Assembly: GCF_032854445.1 (NCBI RefSeq)
Contig: NW_027018106.1
Location: forward strand, 16,282 to 80,281
DNA length: 64,000 nt
Origin: Liolophura sinensis
Taxonomy: Eukaryota > Mollusca > Polyplacophora > Chitonida > Chitonidae
Direction of reading: 5' to 3'
In this document: positions 26,285 through 38,000 of the stretch, in pieces
How positions within the stretch are numbered: position 1 is the first letter of the stretch
Layout: the number at the start of each line of letters is the position of its first letter
The notes under the pieces: model-generated
What the model was told of the DNA's origin: nothing
Seen by the model: the letters and a program-made list of their open reading frames with translations, nothing else
The model's database searches: none
Program-made: the position numbers and the translations under genes

Positions 26285-29029
26285 CAAAAGTATTGGTCGG
26301 AGAGCAACGCGGATTGCACCATTCGATTTCTCGTCACAAAATACGTCGGATTAGGCTCTTACTAGTAGCACTGGAACAGTTTTTCCACTTTTGCATTTTT
26401 GCCTGGTGTTTTTGTTAATTGAAATCGGCTACACTGTACTCTGTACAATCGCGACTGGTCATTACTATATTCAACTTTTGACTATAAGTTATGTGCCCTT
26501 CGGTAGCCCAGAAGACGTCAAATCTATCGGCTAAGCCCATTCAACTCACCCAGCAATTGTCTTACTTCTAAGTCCAAGACAATCTCAATGTCTTTATCTA
26601 CGTGTAGAAAAACCACACCATTTGTACATAAAAAACACAAGGTACTTGATACAGTCTGCTGTGAAAAGTACAACTAAACACTGACCCACATTTATAAGGT
26701 GCCAAAAGATGTGGAATTGGGCCAGGCATCGGCAGCTGTTAAAAAATTGCAAATATCCCTGGTTTCCATGGAGTAAGAGCCGTTGCTGGGCACGTGATTA
26801 TGACATCAATGATCATTGATCTGTCGCTACAGCCAAAAGTATTGGTCGGAGAGCAATGCGGTTTGCACCATTCGATTTCTCGTCACAAAATACGTCGGAT
26901 TAGCCTCTTACTAGTAGCACTGGAACAGTTTTTCCACTTTTGCATTTTTGCTTCGTCTTTTTGTTAATTGAAATCGGCTAAACTGTACTCTGTACAATCG
27001 CGACTGGTCATTACTATATTCAACTTTTGACTATAAGTTATGTGCCCTTCGGTAGCCCAGAAGACGTCAAATCTTTGGGCCAAGCCCATTTAACTCACCC
27101 AGCAATTGCCTTACTTCTAAGTGCAAGACAATCTCAATGTCTTTATCTACGTGTAGAAAAACCACACCATTTGTACGTGAAAAACACAAGGTACTTGATA
27201 CAGTCTGCTGTAAAAAGTACAACTGAACACTGACCCACTTCAGTACGGTGCCAAAAGATGCGGAATTGAGCCAGGCATCGGCAGTTGTTGAAAAATTGCA
27301 AATTTCCCTGGTTTCCATGGAGTAAGAGCCGTTGCTGGGCACGTGATTATGACATAAATTATCATTCAATTGTCACTACAGCCAAAAGTATTGGTCGGAG
27401 AGCAACGCGGTTTGCACCATTCGATTTCTCGTCACAAAATACGTCGGATTAGCCTCTTACCAGCAGCACTGGAACAGTTTTTCCACTTTTGCATTTTTAC
27501 CTGGTCTTTTTGTTAATTGAAATCGGCTACACTGTACTCTGTACAATCGCCACTGGTCATTACTATATTCAACTTTTGACTATAAGTTATGTGCCCTTCG
27601 GTAGCCCAGAAGACGTCAAATCTATCGGCTAAGCCCGTTCAACTCACCCAGCAATTGCCTTACTTCTAAGTCCAAGACAATCTCAATGTCTTTATCTACG
27701 TGTAGAAAAACCAGACCATTTGTACATAAAAAACACAAGGTACTTGATACAGTCTGCTGTAAAAAGTACAACTAAACACTGTCCCACATTTAAAAGGTGC
27801 CAAAAGATGCGGAATTGGGCCAGGCATCGGCAGCTGTTAAAAAATTGCAAATATCCCTGGTTTCCATGGAGTAAGAGCCGTTGCTGGGCACGTGATTATA
27901 ACATCAATGATCATTGATCTGTCGCTACAGCCAAAAGTATTGGTCGGAGAGCAATGCGGTTTGCACCATTCGATTTGTCGTCACAAAATACGTCGGATTA
28001 GCCTCTTACTAGTAGCACTGGAACAGTTTTTCCACTTTTGCATTTTTGCTTCGTCTTTTTGTTAATTGAAATCGGCTAAACTGTACTCTGTACAATCGCG
28101 ACTGGTCATTACTATATTCAACTTTTGACTATAAGTTATGTGCCCTTCGGTAGCCCAGAAGACGTCAAATCTTTGGGCCAAGCCCATTTAACTCACCCAG
28201 CAATTGCCTTACTTCTAAGTGCAAGACAATCTCAATGTCTTTATCTACGTGTAGAAAAACCACACCATTTGTACGTGAAAACCAAAAGGTACTTGATACA
28301 GTCTGCTGTAAAAAGTACAACTGAACACTGACCCACTTCAGTACGGTGCCAAAAGATGCGGAATTGAGCCAGGCATCGGCAGTTGTTGAAAAATTGCAAA
28401 TTTCCCTGGTTTCCATGGAGTAAGAGACGTTGCTGGGCACGTGATTATGACATAAATTATCATTCAATTGTCACTACAGCCAAAAGTATTGGTCGGAGAG
28501 CAACGCGGTTTGCACCATTCGATTTCTCGTCACAAAATACGTCGGATTAGCCTCTTACAAGCAGCACTGGAACATTTTTTCCACTTTTGCATTTTTACCT
28601 GGTCTTTTTGTTAATTGAAATCGGCTACACTGTACTCTGTACAATCGCGACTGGTCATTACTATATTCAACTTTTGACTATAAGTTATGTGCCCTTCGGT
28701 AGCCCAGAATACGTCAAATCTATCGGCTAAGCCCATTCAACTCACACAGCAATTGTCTTACTTCTAAGTCCAAGACAATCTCAATGTCTTTATCTACGTG
28801 TAGAAAAACCAGACCATTTGTACATAAAAAACACAAGGTACTTGATACAGTTTGCTGTGAAAAGTACAACTAAACACTGACCCACATTTATAAGGTGCCA
28901 AATGATGCAGAATTGGGCCAGGCATCGGCAGCTGTTGAAAAATTGCAAATATCCCTGGTTTCCATGGAGTAAGAGCCGTTGCTGGGCACGTGATTATGAC
29001 ATCAATGATCATTGATCTGTCGCTACAGC
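26285..29029. repeat. Domain 7: long-range copy of 18-21.9 kb segment
   Basis: Starts: 26285 C/B chimera y, 26834 Cx, 27383 By, 27932 Cx, 28481 By. The last four match domain 5 at a fixed offset of 7137 bp (13 x 549). GAAAACCAAAAGG begins at 21140 and 28277, and AGCAATGCGG, ATAACATCAATG and AGAGACGTTGC follow the same offset. The first monomer (26285) matches the chimera at 18050 at an offset of 8235 bp (15 x 549). The copy therefore lacks two monomers equivalent to 18599-19696. Small differences (ACAAGCAG at 28557, CCAGAATACG against CCAAAATACG) show that some change followed copying. Confidence 0.9.
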
Positions 29030-31313
29030 CAAAAGTATTGGTCGGAGAGCAACGCGGTTTGCACCATTCGATTTCTCGTCACAAAATACGTCGGATTAGC
29101 CTCCTACTAGTAGCACTGGAACAGTTTTTCCCACTTTTGCATTTTTGCTTCGTCTTTTTGTTAATTGAAATCGGCTAAACTGTACTCTGTACAATCGCGA
29201 CTGGTCATTACTATATTCAACTTTTGACTATAAGTTATGTGCCCTTCGGTAGCCCAGAAGACGTCAAATCTTTCGGCTAAGCCCATTTAACTCACCCAGC
29301 AGTTGTCTCACTTCTAAGTCCAAGACAATCTCAATGTCTTTATCTACGTGTAGAAAAACCACACCATTTGTACGTGAAAAACACAAGGTACTTGATACAG
29401 TCTGCTGTAAAAAGTACAACTGAACACTGACCCACTTCAGTAAGGTGCCAAAAGATGCGGAATTGAGCCAGGCATCGGCAGCTGTTGAAAAATTGCAAAT
29501 TTCCCTGGTTTCCATGGAGTAAGAGCCGTTGCTGGGCACGTGATTATGACATCAATAATCATTCAATTGTCGCTACAGCCAAAAGTATTGGTCGGAGAGC
29601 AACGCGGATTGCACCATTCGATTTCTCGTCACAAAATACGTCGGATTAGCCTCTTACCAGCAGCACTGGAACAGTTTGTCCACTTTTGCATTTTTGCCTG
29701 GTCTTTTTGTTAATTGAAATCGGCTACACTGTACTCTGTACAATCGCGACTGGTCATTACTATATTCAACTTTTGACTATAAGTTATGTGCCCTTCGGTA
29801 GCCCAGAAGACCTGAAATCTTTGGGCTAAGCCCATTTAACTCACCCAGCAATTGCCTTACTTCTAAGTGCAAGAAAATCTCAATGTCTTTATCTACGTGT
29901 AGAAAAACCACACCATTTGTACGTGAAAAACACAAGGTACTTGATACAGTCTGCTGTAAAAAGTACAACTGAACACTGACCCACTTCAGTAAGGTGCCAA
30001 AAGATGCGGAATTGAGCCAGGCATTGGCAGCTGTTGAAAAATTGCAAATTTCCCTGGTTTTCATGGAGTAAGAGCCGTTGCTGGGCACGTGATTATGACA
30101 TAAATGATTATTCAATTGTCACTACAGCCAAAAGTATTGGTCGGAGAGCAACGCGGTTTGCACCATTCGATTTCTCGTCACAAAATACGTCGGATTAGCC
30201 TCTTACCAGCAGCACTGAAACAGTTTGTCCACTTTTGCATTTTTACCTGGTCTTTTTGTTAATTGAAATCGGCTACACTGTACTCTGTACAATCGCGACT
30301 GGTCATTACTATATTCAACTTTTGACTATAAGTTATGTGCCCTTCGGTAGCCCAGAAGACGTCAAATCTATCGGCTAAGCCCATTCAACTCACCCAGCAA
30401 TTGTCTTACTTCTAAGTCCAAGACAATCTCAATGTCTTTATCTACGTGTAGAAAAACCACACCATTTGTACATAAAAAACACAAGGTACTTGATACAGTC
30501 TGCTGTGAAAAGTACAACTAAACACTGACCCACATTTATAAGGTGCCAAAAGATGTGGAATTGGGCCAGGCATCGGCAGCTGTTGAAAAATTGCAAATAT
30601 CCCTGGTTTCCATGGAGTAAGAGCCGTTGCTGGGCACGTGATTATGACATCAATGATCATTAATCTGTCGCTACAGCCAAAAGTATTGGTCGGAGAGCAA
30701 CGCGGTTTGCACCATTCGATTTGTCGTCACAAAATACGTCGGATTAGCCTCTTACTAGTAGCACTGGAACAGTTTTTCCACTTTTGCATTTTTGCTTCGT
30801 CTTTTTGTTAATTGAAATCGGCTAAACTGTACTCTGTACAATCGCGACTGGTCATTACTATATTCAACTTTTGACTATAAGTTATGTGCCCTTCGGTAGC
30901 CCAGAAGACGTCAAATCTTTCGGCTAAGCCCATTTAACTCACCCAGCAATTGCCTTACTTCTAAGTCCAAGACAATCTTAATGTCTTTATCTACGTGTAG
31001 AAAAACCACACCATTTGTACATGAAAAACACAAGGTACTTGATACAGTCTGCTGTAAAAAGTACAACTGAACACTAACCCACTTCAATAAGGTGCCAAAA
31101 GATGCGGAATTGAGCCAGGCATCGGCAGCTGTTGAAAAATTGCAAATTTCCCTGGTTTCCATGGAGTAAGAGCTGTTGCTGGGCACGTCATTATGACATA
31201 AATGATCATTCAATTGTCACTACAGGCAAAAGTATTGGTCGGAGAGCAACGCGGTTTGCACCATTCGATTTGTCGTCACAAAATACGTCGGATTAGCCTC
31301 TTACCAGCAGCAC

Positions 31314-31329
31314 TGGAACAGTTTTTCCA
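31314..31329. repeat. Dyad TGGAA-6-TTCCA
   Basis: Perfect 5-bp arms around CAGTTT, at monomer positions 88-103. Most copies keep it. It is weakened where GTTTGTCCAC or ACATTTTTTCC variants occur. Shown once in the representative class A monomer. Confidence 0.75.
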
Positions 31330-31469
31330 CTTTTGCATTTTTGCCTGGTCTTTTTGTTATTTGAAACCGGCTACACTGCACTCTGTACAATCGCGACTGG
31401 TCATTACTATATTCAACTTTTGACTATAAGTTATGTGCCCTTCGGTAGCCAAGAAGACCTGAAATCTTT

Positions 31470-31480
31470 GGGCTAAGCCC
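31470..31480. repeat. Dyad GGGCT-A-AGCCC
   Basis: Perfect 5-bp arms around a single base, monomer positions 244-254. It is intact in copies with TTTGGGCTAAGCCC (most A and many B-x). Copies with TCGGCTAAGCCC lose the outermost pair. The copies with GGGCCAAGCCC (19697 and related) keep the outer pairs but break the inner ones. Confidence 0.75.
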
Positions 31481-31517
31481 ATTTAACTCACCCAGCAATT
31501 GCCTTACTTCTAAGTGC

Positions 31518-31536
31518 AAGACAATCTCAATGTCTT
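31518..31536. repeat. Dyad AAGACA-7-TGTCTT
   Basis: Perfect 6-bp arms around ATCTCAA, monomer positions 292-310. The common AAGAAAATCTC variant (for example 17243, 22190 and 60080) breaks the left arm; the CAATCTTAATG variant of later class C copies alters only the loop. Confidence 0.78.
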
Positions 31537-31591
31537 TATCTACGTGTAGAAAAACCACACCATTTGTACGTGAAAAACACAAGGTACTTGA

Positions 31592-31605
31592 TACAGTCTG
31601 CTGTA
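31592..31605. repeat. Dyad TACAG-TCTG-CTGTA
   Basis: Perfect 5-bp arms with a four-base loop, monomer positions 366-379. In y-form second halves CTGTG replaces CTGTA, which shortens the arms to 4 bp, so this dyad tracks the x/y difference. Confidence 0.75.
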
Positions 31606-31685
31606 AAAAGTACAACTGAACACTGACCCACTTCAGTAAGGTGCCAAAAGATGCGGAATTGAGCCAGGCATCGGCAGCTGTTGAA

Positions 31686-31698
31686 AAATTGCAAATTT
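31686..31698. repeat. Dyad AAATT-GCA-AATTT
   Basis: Perfect 5-bp arms, monomer positions 460-472. y-form copies read GCAAATATCC, which breaks the right arm, so x copies have this dyad and y copies do not. Confidence 0.75.
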
Positions 31699-31732
31699 CC
31701 CTGGTTTCCATGGAGTAAGAGCTGTTGCTGGG

Positions 31733-31738
31733 CACGTG
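31733..31738. repeat. Invariant CACGTG hexamer
   Basis: The palindrome CACGTG lies in GGGCACGTGATTATGAC at monomer positions 507-512. I noticed only one broken copy (CACGTC, 31184-31189). In eukaryotes CACGTG can be bound by basic helix-loop-helix proteins (E-box) or plant bZIP proteins (G-box). Nothing here shows binding, and homogenisation alone could conserve it. Confidence 0.6.
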
Positions 31739-31749
31739 ATTATGACATA

Positions 31750-31765
31750 AATGATCATTCAATTG
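31750..31765. repeat. Abutting palindromes AATGATCATT and CAATTG (x end)
   Basis: A 10-bp perfect palindrome is followed directly by a 6-bp one at the end of x-form monomers, positions 524-539. Variants AAATTATCATT and ATCATCCAATTG weaken the first. In y-form copies the same place holds the longer 16-bp palindrome instead. Confidence 0.8.
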
Positions 31766-34700
31766 TCACTACAGCCAAAAGTATTGGTCGGAGAGCAACG
31801 CGGTTTGCACCATTCGATTTCTCGTCGCAAAATACGTCGGATTAGCCTCTTACCAGCAGCACTGGAACAGTTTTTCCACTTTTGCATTTTTACCTGGTCT
31901 TTTTGTTAATTGAAATCGGCTACACTGTACTCTGTACAATCGCGACTGGTCATTACTATATTCAACTTTTGACTATAAGTTATGTGCCCTTCGGTAGCCC
32001 AGAAGACGTCAAATCTATCGGCTAAGCCCGTTCAACTCACCCAGCAATTGCCTTACTTCTAAGTCCAAGACAATCTCAATGTCTTTATCTACGTGTAGAA
32101 AAACCACACCATTTGTACATAAAAAACACAAGGTACTTGATACAGTCTGCTGTGAAAAGTACAACTAAACACTGACCCACATTTATAAGGTGCCAAAAGA
32201 TGTGGAATTGAGCCAGGCATCGGCAGCTGTTGAAAAATTGCAAATTTCCCTGGTTTCCATGGAGTAAGAGCCGTTGCTGGGCACGTGATTATGACATCAA
32301 TGATCATTGATCTGTCGCTACAGCCAAAAGTATTGGTCGGAGAGCAACGCGGTTTGCACCATTCGATTTGTCGTCACAAAATACGTCGGATTAGCCTCTT
32401 ACTAGTAGCACTGTAACAGTTTTTCCACTTTTGCATTTTTGCTTCGTCTTTTTGTTAATTGAAATCGGCTAAACTGTACTCTGTACAATCGCGACTGGTC
32501 ATTACTATATTCAACTTTTGACTATAAGTTATGTGCCCTTCGGTAGCCCAGAAGACGTCAAATCTTTCGGCTAAGCCCATTTAACTCACCCAGCAATTGC
32601 CTTACTTCTAAGTCCAAGACAATCTTAATGTCTTTATCTACGTGTAGAAAAACCACACCATTTGTACATGAAAAACACAAGGTACTTGATACAGTCTGCT
32701 GTAAAAAGTACAACTGAGCACTAACCCACTTCAATAAGGTGCCAAAAGATGCGGAATTGAGCCAGGCATCGGCAGCTGTTGAAAAATTGCAAATTTCCCT
32801 GGTTTCCATGGAGTAAGAGCTGTTGCTGGGCACGTGATTATGACATAAATGATCATTTAATTGTCACTACAGGCAAAAGTATTTGTCGGAGAGCAACGCG
32901 GTTTGCACCATTCGATTTGTCGTCACAAAATACGTCGGATTAGCCTCTTACCAGCAGCACTGGAACAGTTTTTTCCACTTTTGCATTTTTGCCTGGTCTT
33001 TTTGTTATTTGAAACCGGCTACACTGCACTCTGTACAATCGCGACTGGTCATTACTATATTCAACTTTTGACTATAAGTTATGTGCCCTTCGGTAGCCAA
33101 GAAGACCTGAAATCTTTGGGCTAAGCCCATTTAACTCACCCAGCAATTGCCTTACTTCTAAGTGCAAGACAATCTCAATGTCTTTATCTACGTGTAGAAA
33201 AACCACACCATTTGTACGTGAAAAACACAAGGTACTTGATACAGTCTGCTGTAAAAAGTACAACTGAACACTGACCCACTTCAGTAAGGTGCCAAAAGAT
33301 GCGGAATTGAGCCAGGCATCGGCAGTTGTTGAAAAATTGCAAATTTCCCTGGTTTCCATGGAGTAAGAGCCGTTGCTGGGCACGTGATTATGACATAAAT
33401 GATCATTCAATTGTCACTACAGCCAAAAGTATTGGTCGGAGAGCAACGCGGTTTGCACCATTCGATTTCTCGTCACAAAATACGTCGGATTAGCCTCTTA
33501 CCAGCAGCACTGGAACATTTTTTCCACTTTTGCATTTTTACCTGGTCTTTTTGTTAATTGAAATCGGCTACACTGTACTCTGTACAATCGCGACTGGTCA
33601 TTACTATATTCAACTTTTGACTATAAGTTATGTGCCCTTCGGTAGCCCAGAAGACGTCAAATCTATCGGCTAAACCCATTCAACTCACCCAGCAATTGTC
33701 TTACTTCTAAGTCCAAGACAATCTCAATGTCTTTATCTACGTGTAGAAAAACCACACCATTTGTACATAAAAAACACAAGGTACTTGATACAGTCTGCTG
33801 TGAAAAGTACAACTAAACACTGACCCACATTTATAAGGTGCCAAAAGATGCAGAATTGGGCCAGGCATCGGCAGCTGTTGAAAAATTGCAAATATCCCTG
33901 GTTTCCATGGAGTAAGAGCCGTTGCTGGGCACGTGATTATGACATCAATGATCATTGATCTGTCGCTACAGCCAAAAGTATTGGTCGGAGAGCAACGCGG
34001 TTTGCACCATTCGATTTCTCGTCACAAAATACGTCGGATTAGCCTCCTACTAGTAGCACTGGAACAGTTTTTCCACTTTTGCATTTTTGCTTCGTCTTTT
34101 TGTTAAATGAAATCGGCTAAACTGTACTCTGTACAATCGCGACTGGTCATTACTATATTCAACTTTTGACTATAAGTTATGTGCCCTTCGGTAGCCCAGA
34201 AGACGTCAAATCTTTGGGCTAAGCCCATTTAACTCACCCAGCAATTGTCTCACTTCTAAATCCAAGACAATCTCAATGTCTTTATCTACGTGTAGAAAAA
34301 CCACACCATTTGTACGTGAAAAACACAAGGTACTTGATACAGTCTGCTGTAAAAAGTACAACTGAACACTGACCCACTTTCAGTAAGGTGCCAAAAGATG
34401 CGGAATTGAGCCAGGCATCGGCAGCTGTTGAAAAATTGCAAATTTCCCTGGTTTCCATGGAGTAAGAGCCGTTGCTGGGCACGTGATTATGACATCAATG
34501 ATCATTCAATTGTCGCTACAGCCAAAAGTATTGGTCGGAGAGCAACGCGGATTGCACCATTCGATTTCTCGTCACAAAATACGTCGGATTAGCCTCTTAC
34601 CAGCAGCACTGGAACAGTTTGTCCACTTTTGCATTTTTGCCTGGTCTTTTTGTTAATTGAAATCGGCTACACTGTACTCTGTACAATCGCGACTGGTCAT

Positions 34701-35071
34701 TACTATATTCAACTTTTGACTATAAGTTATGTCCCCTTCGGTAGCCCAGAAGACGTCAAATCTTTCGGCTAAGCCCATTCAACTCACCTAGCAATTGTCT
34801 TACTTCTAAGTCCAAGACAATCTCAATGTCTTTATCTACGTGTAGAAAAACCAGACCATTTGTACATAAAAAACACAAGGTACTTGATACAGTCTGCTGT
34901 GAAAAGTACAACTAAACACTGACCCACATTTATAAGGTGCCAAAAGATGTGGAATTGGGCCAGGCATCGGCAGCTGTTGAAAAATTGCAAATATCCCTGG
35001 TTTCCATGGAGTAAGAGCCGTTGCTGGGCACGTGATTATGACATCAATGATCATTGATCTGTCGCTACAGC

Positions 35072-38000
35072 CAAAAGTATTGGTCGGAGAGCAACGCGGT
35101 TTGCACCATTCGATTTGTCGTCACAAAATACGTCGGATTAGCCTCTTACTAGTAGCACTGGAACAGTTTTTCCACTTTTGCATTTTTGCTTCGTCTTTTT
35201 GTTAATTGAAATCGGCTAAACTGTACTCTGTACAATCGCGACTGGTCATTACTATATTCAACTTTTGACTATAAGTTATGTGCCCTTCGGTAGCCCAGAA
35301 GACCTGAAATCTTTGGGCTAAGCCCATTTAACTCACCCAGCAATTGCCTTACTTCTAAGTGCAAGACAATCTCAATGTCTTTATCTACGTGTAGAAAAAC
35401 CACACCATTTGTACATGAAAAACACAAGGTACTTGATACAGTCTGCTGTAAAAAGTACAACTGAACACTAACCCACTTCAATAAGGTGCCAAAAGATGCG
35501 GAATTGAGCCAGGCATCGGCAGCTGTTGAAAAATTGCAAATTTCCCTGGTTTCCATGGAGTAAGAGCTGTTGCTGGGCACGTGATTATGACATAAATGAT
35601 CATTCAATTGTCACTACAGGCAAAAGTATTGGTCGGAGAGCAACGCGGTCTGCACCATTCGATTTGTCGTCACAAAATACGTCGGATTAGCCTCTTACCA
35701 GCAGCACTGGAACAGTTTTTCCACTTTTGCATTTTTGCCTGGTCTTTTTGTTATTTGAAACCGGCTACACTGCACTCTGTACAATCGCGACTGGTCATTA
35801 CTATATTCAACTTTTGACTATAAGTTATGTGCCCTTCGGTAGCCATGAAAGACCTGAAATCTTTGGGCTAAGCCCATTTAACTCACCCAGCAATTGCCTT
35901 ACTTCTAAGTGCAAGACAATCTCAATGTCTTTATCTACGTGTAGAAAAACCACACCATTTGTACGTGAAAAACACAAGGTAACTTGATACAGTGTGCTGT
36001 AAAAAGTACAACTGAACACTGACCCACTTCAGTAAGGTGCCAAAAGATGCGGAATTGAGCCAGGCATCGGCAGCTGTTTGAAAAATTGCAAATTTCCCTG
36101 GTTTCCATGGAGTAAGAGCCGTTGCTGGGCACGTGATTATGACATAAATGATCATTCAATTGTCACTACAGCCAAAAGTATTGGTCGGAGAGCAACGCGG
36201 TTTGCACCATTCGATTTCTCGTCACAAATACGTCGGATTAGCCTCTTACCAGCAGCACTGGAACAGTTTGTCCACTTTTGCATTTTTGCATGGTCTTTTT
36301 GTTAATTGAAATCGGCTACACTGTACTCTGTACAATCGCGACTGGTCATTACTATATTCAACTTTTGACTATAAGTTATGTCCCCTTCGGTAGCCCAGAA
36401 GACGTCAAATCTTTCTGCTAAGCCCATTCAACTCACCTAGCAATTGTCTTACTTCTAAGTCCAAGACAATCTCAATGTCTTTATCTACGTGTAGAAAAAC
36501 CAGACCATTTGTACATAAAAAACACAAGGTACTTGATACAGTCTGCTGTGAAAAGTACAACTAAACACTGACCCACATTTATAGGTGCCAAAAGATGTGG
36601 AATTGGGCCAGGCATCGGCAGCTGTTGAAAAATTGCAAATATCCCTGGTTTCCATGGAGTAAGAGCCGTTGCTGGGCACGTGATTATGACATCAATGATC
36701 ATTGATCTGTCGCTACAGCCAAAAGTATTTCGGAGAGCAACGCGGTTTGCACCATTCGATTTGTCGTCACAAAATACGTCGGATTAGCCTCTTACTAGTA
36801 GCACTGGAACAGTTTTTCCACTTTTGCATTTTTGCTTCGTCTTTTTGTTAATTGAAATCGGCTAAACTGTACTCTGTACAATCGCGACTGGTCATTACTA
36901 TATTCAACCTTTTGACTATAAGTTATGTGCCCTTCGGTAGCCCAGAAGACCTGAAATCTTTGGGCTAAGCCCATTTAACTCACCCAGCAATTGCCTTACT
37001 TCTAAGTGCAAGACAATCTCAATGTCTTTATCTACGTGTAGAAAAAACCACACCATTTGTACATGAAAAACACAAGGTACTTGATACAGTCTGCTGTAAA
37101 AAGTACAACTGAACACTAACCCACTTCAATAAGGTGCCAAAAGATGCGGAATTGAGCCAGGCATCGGCAGCTGTTGAAAAATTGCAAATTTCCCTGGTTT
37201 CCATGGAGTAAGAGCTGTTGCTGGGCACGTGATTATGACATAAATGATCATTCAATTGTCACTACAGGCAAAAGTATTGGTCGGAGAGCAACGCGGTCTG
37301 CACCATTCGATTTGTCGTCACAAAATACGTCGGATTAGCCTCTTACCAGCAGCACTGGAACAGTTTTTCCACTTTTGCATTTTTGCCTGGTCTTTTTGTT
37401 ATTTGAAACCGGCTACACTGCACTCTGTACAATCGCGACTGGTCATTACTATATTCAACTTTTGACTATAAGTTATGTGCCCTTCGGTAGCCATGAAAGA
37501 CCTGAAATCTTTGGGCTAAGCCCATTTAACTCACCCAGCAATTGCCTTACTTCTAAGTGCAAGACAATCTCAATGTCTTTATCTACGTGTAGAAAAACCA
37601 CACCATTTGTACGTGAAAAACACAAGGTACTTGATACAGTCTGCTGTAAAAAGTACAACTGAACACTGACCCACTTCAGTAAGGTGCCAAAAGATGCGGA
37701 ATTGAGCCAGGCATCGGCAGCTGTTGAAAAATTGCAAATTTCCCTGGTTTCCATGGAGTAAGAGCCGTTGCTGGGCACGTGATTATGACATAAATGATCA
37801 TTCAATTGTCACTACAGCCAAAAGTATTGGTCGGAGAGCAACGCGGTTTGCACCATTCGATTTCTCGTCACAAAATACGTCGGATTAGCCTCTTACCAGC
37901 AGCACTGGAACAGTTTTTCCACTTTTGCATTTTTACCTGGTCTTTTTGTTAATTGAAATCGGCTACACTGTACTCTGTACAATCGCGACTGGTCATTACT

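Larger units (their letters stand above)
31227..31775. repeat. Representative class A monomer (A-x, 549 bp)
   Basis: This is a clean class A copy, preceded by CAGG rather than CAGC. It has ACCAGCAG, GCCTGGTC, TATTTGAAACCGG, CACTGCACTC, AGCCAAGAAGACCTG and TTTGGGCTAAGCCC. The second half is form x: TACGTGAAAAAC, CTGTAAAAAG, CTTCAGTAAGG, GCGGAATTGAGCC and GCAAATTTCC, with the end CATAAATGATCATTCAATTG. Twenty-three monomers are class A by my reading. They start at 7, 2753, 3850, 6595, 7146, 8715, 17501, 18599, 22991, 25187, 31227, 32874, 35621, 37269, 38918, 41664, 44409, 48252, 52101, 55940, 56489, 58137 and 61985. From 31 kb on, class A copies usually have TTATTTG instead of TTAATTG, a marker of one recently spread sublineage. 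Positions within the monomer quoted elsewhere count 31227 as 1. Confidence 0.9.
29030..35071. repeat. Domain 8: C-A-B trimers flanked by C-B units (monomers 54-64)
   Basis: Starts: 29030 Cx, 29580 Bx, 30129 By, then trimers 30678 Cx, 31227 Ax, 31776 By and 32325 Cx, 32874 Ax, 33424 By, then dimer 33973 Cx, 34523 By. The two trimers (1647 and 1648 bp) are near-identical and share CTTCAATAAGG with TACATGAAAAAC in C and TATTTG in A. The C copies at 29030 and 33973 carry CCTACTAGTAG and are followed by B copies starting GCGGATTGCACC. The monomer at 30678 holds the only broken CACGTG I noticed (CACGTC at 31184-31189). Confidence 0.88.

Noticed and set aside
31408-31432. TATA-like sequence (ACTATATTC, GACTATAAG) as a promoter
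   Set aside because: It is AT-rich sequence present in every copy with no downstream gene. Satellite transcription is possible but cannot be supported from sequence.
31470-31480. GGGCTAAGCCC hairpin as the 3' end of a Helitron or other transposon
   Set aside because: There is no matching element start, no CTRR end at the right distance, no target duplication and no coding remnant.
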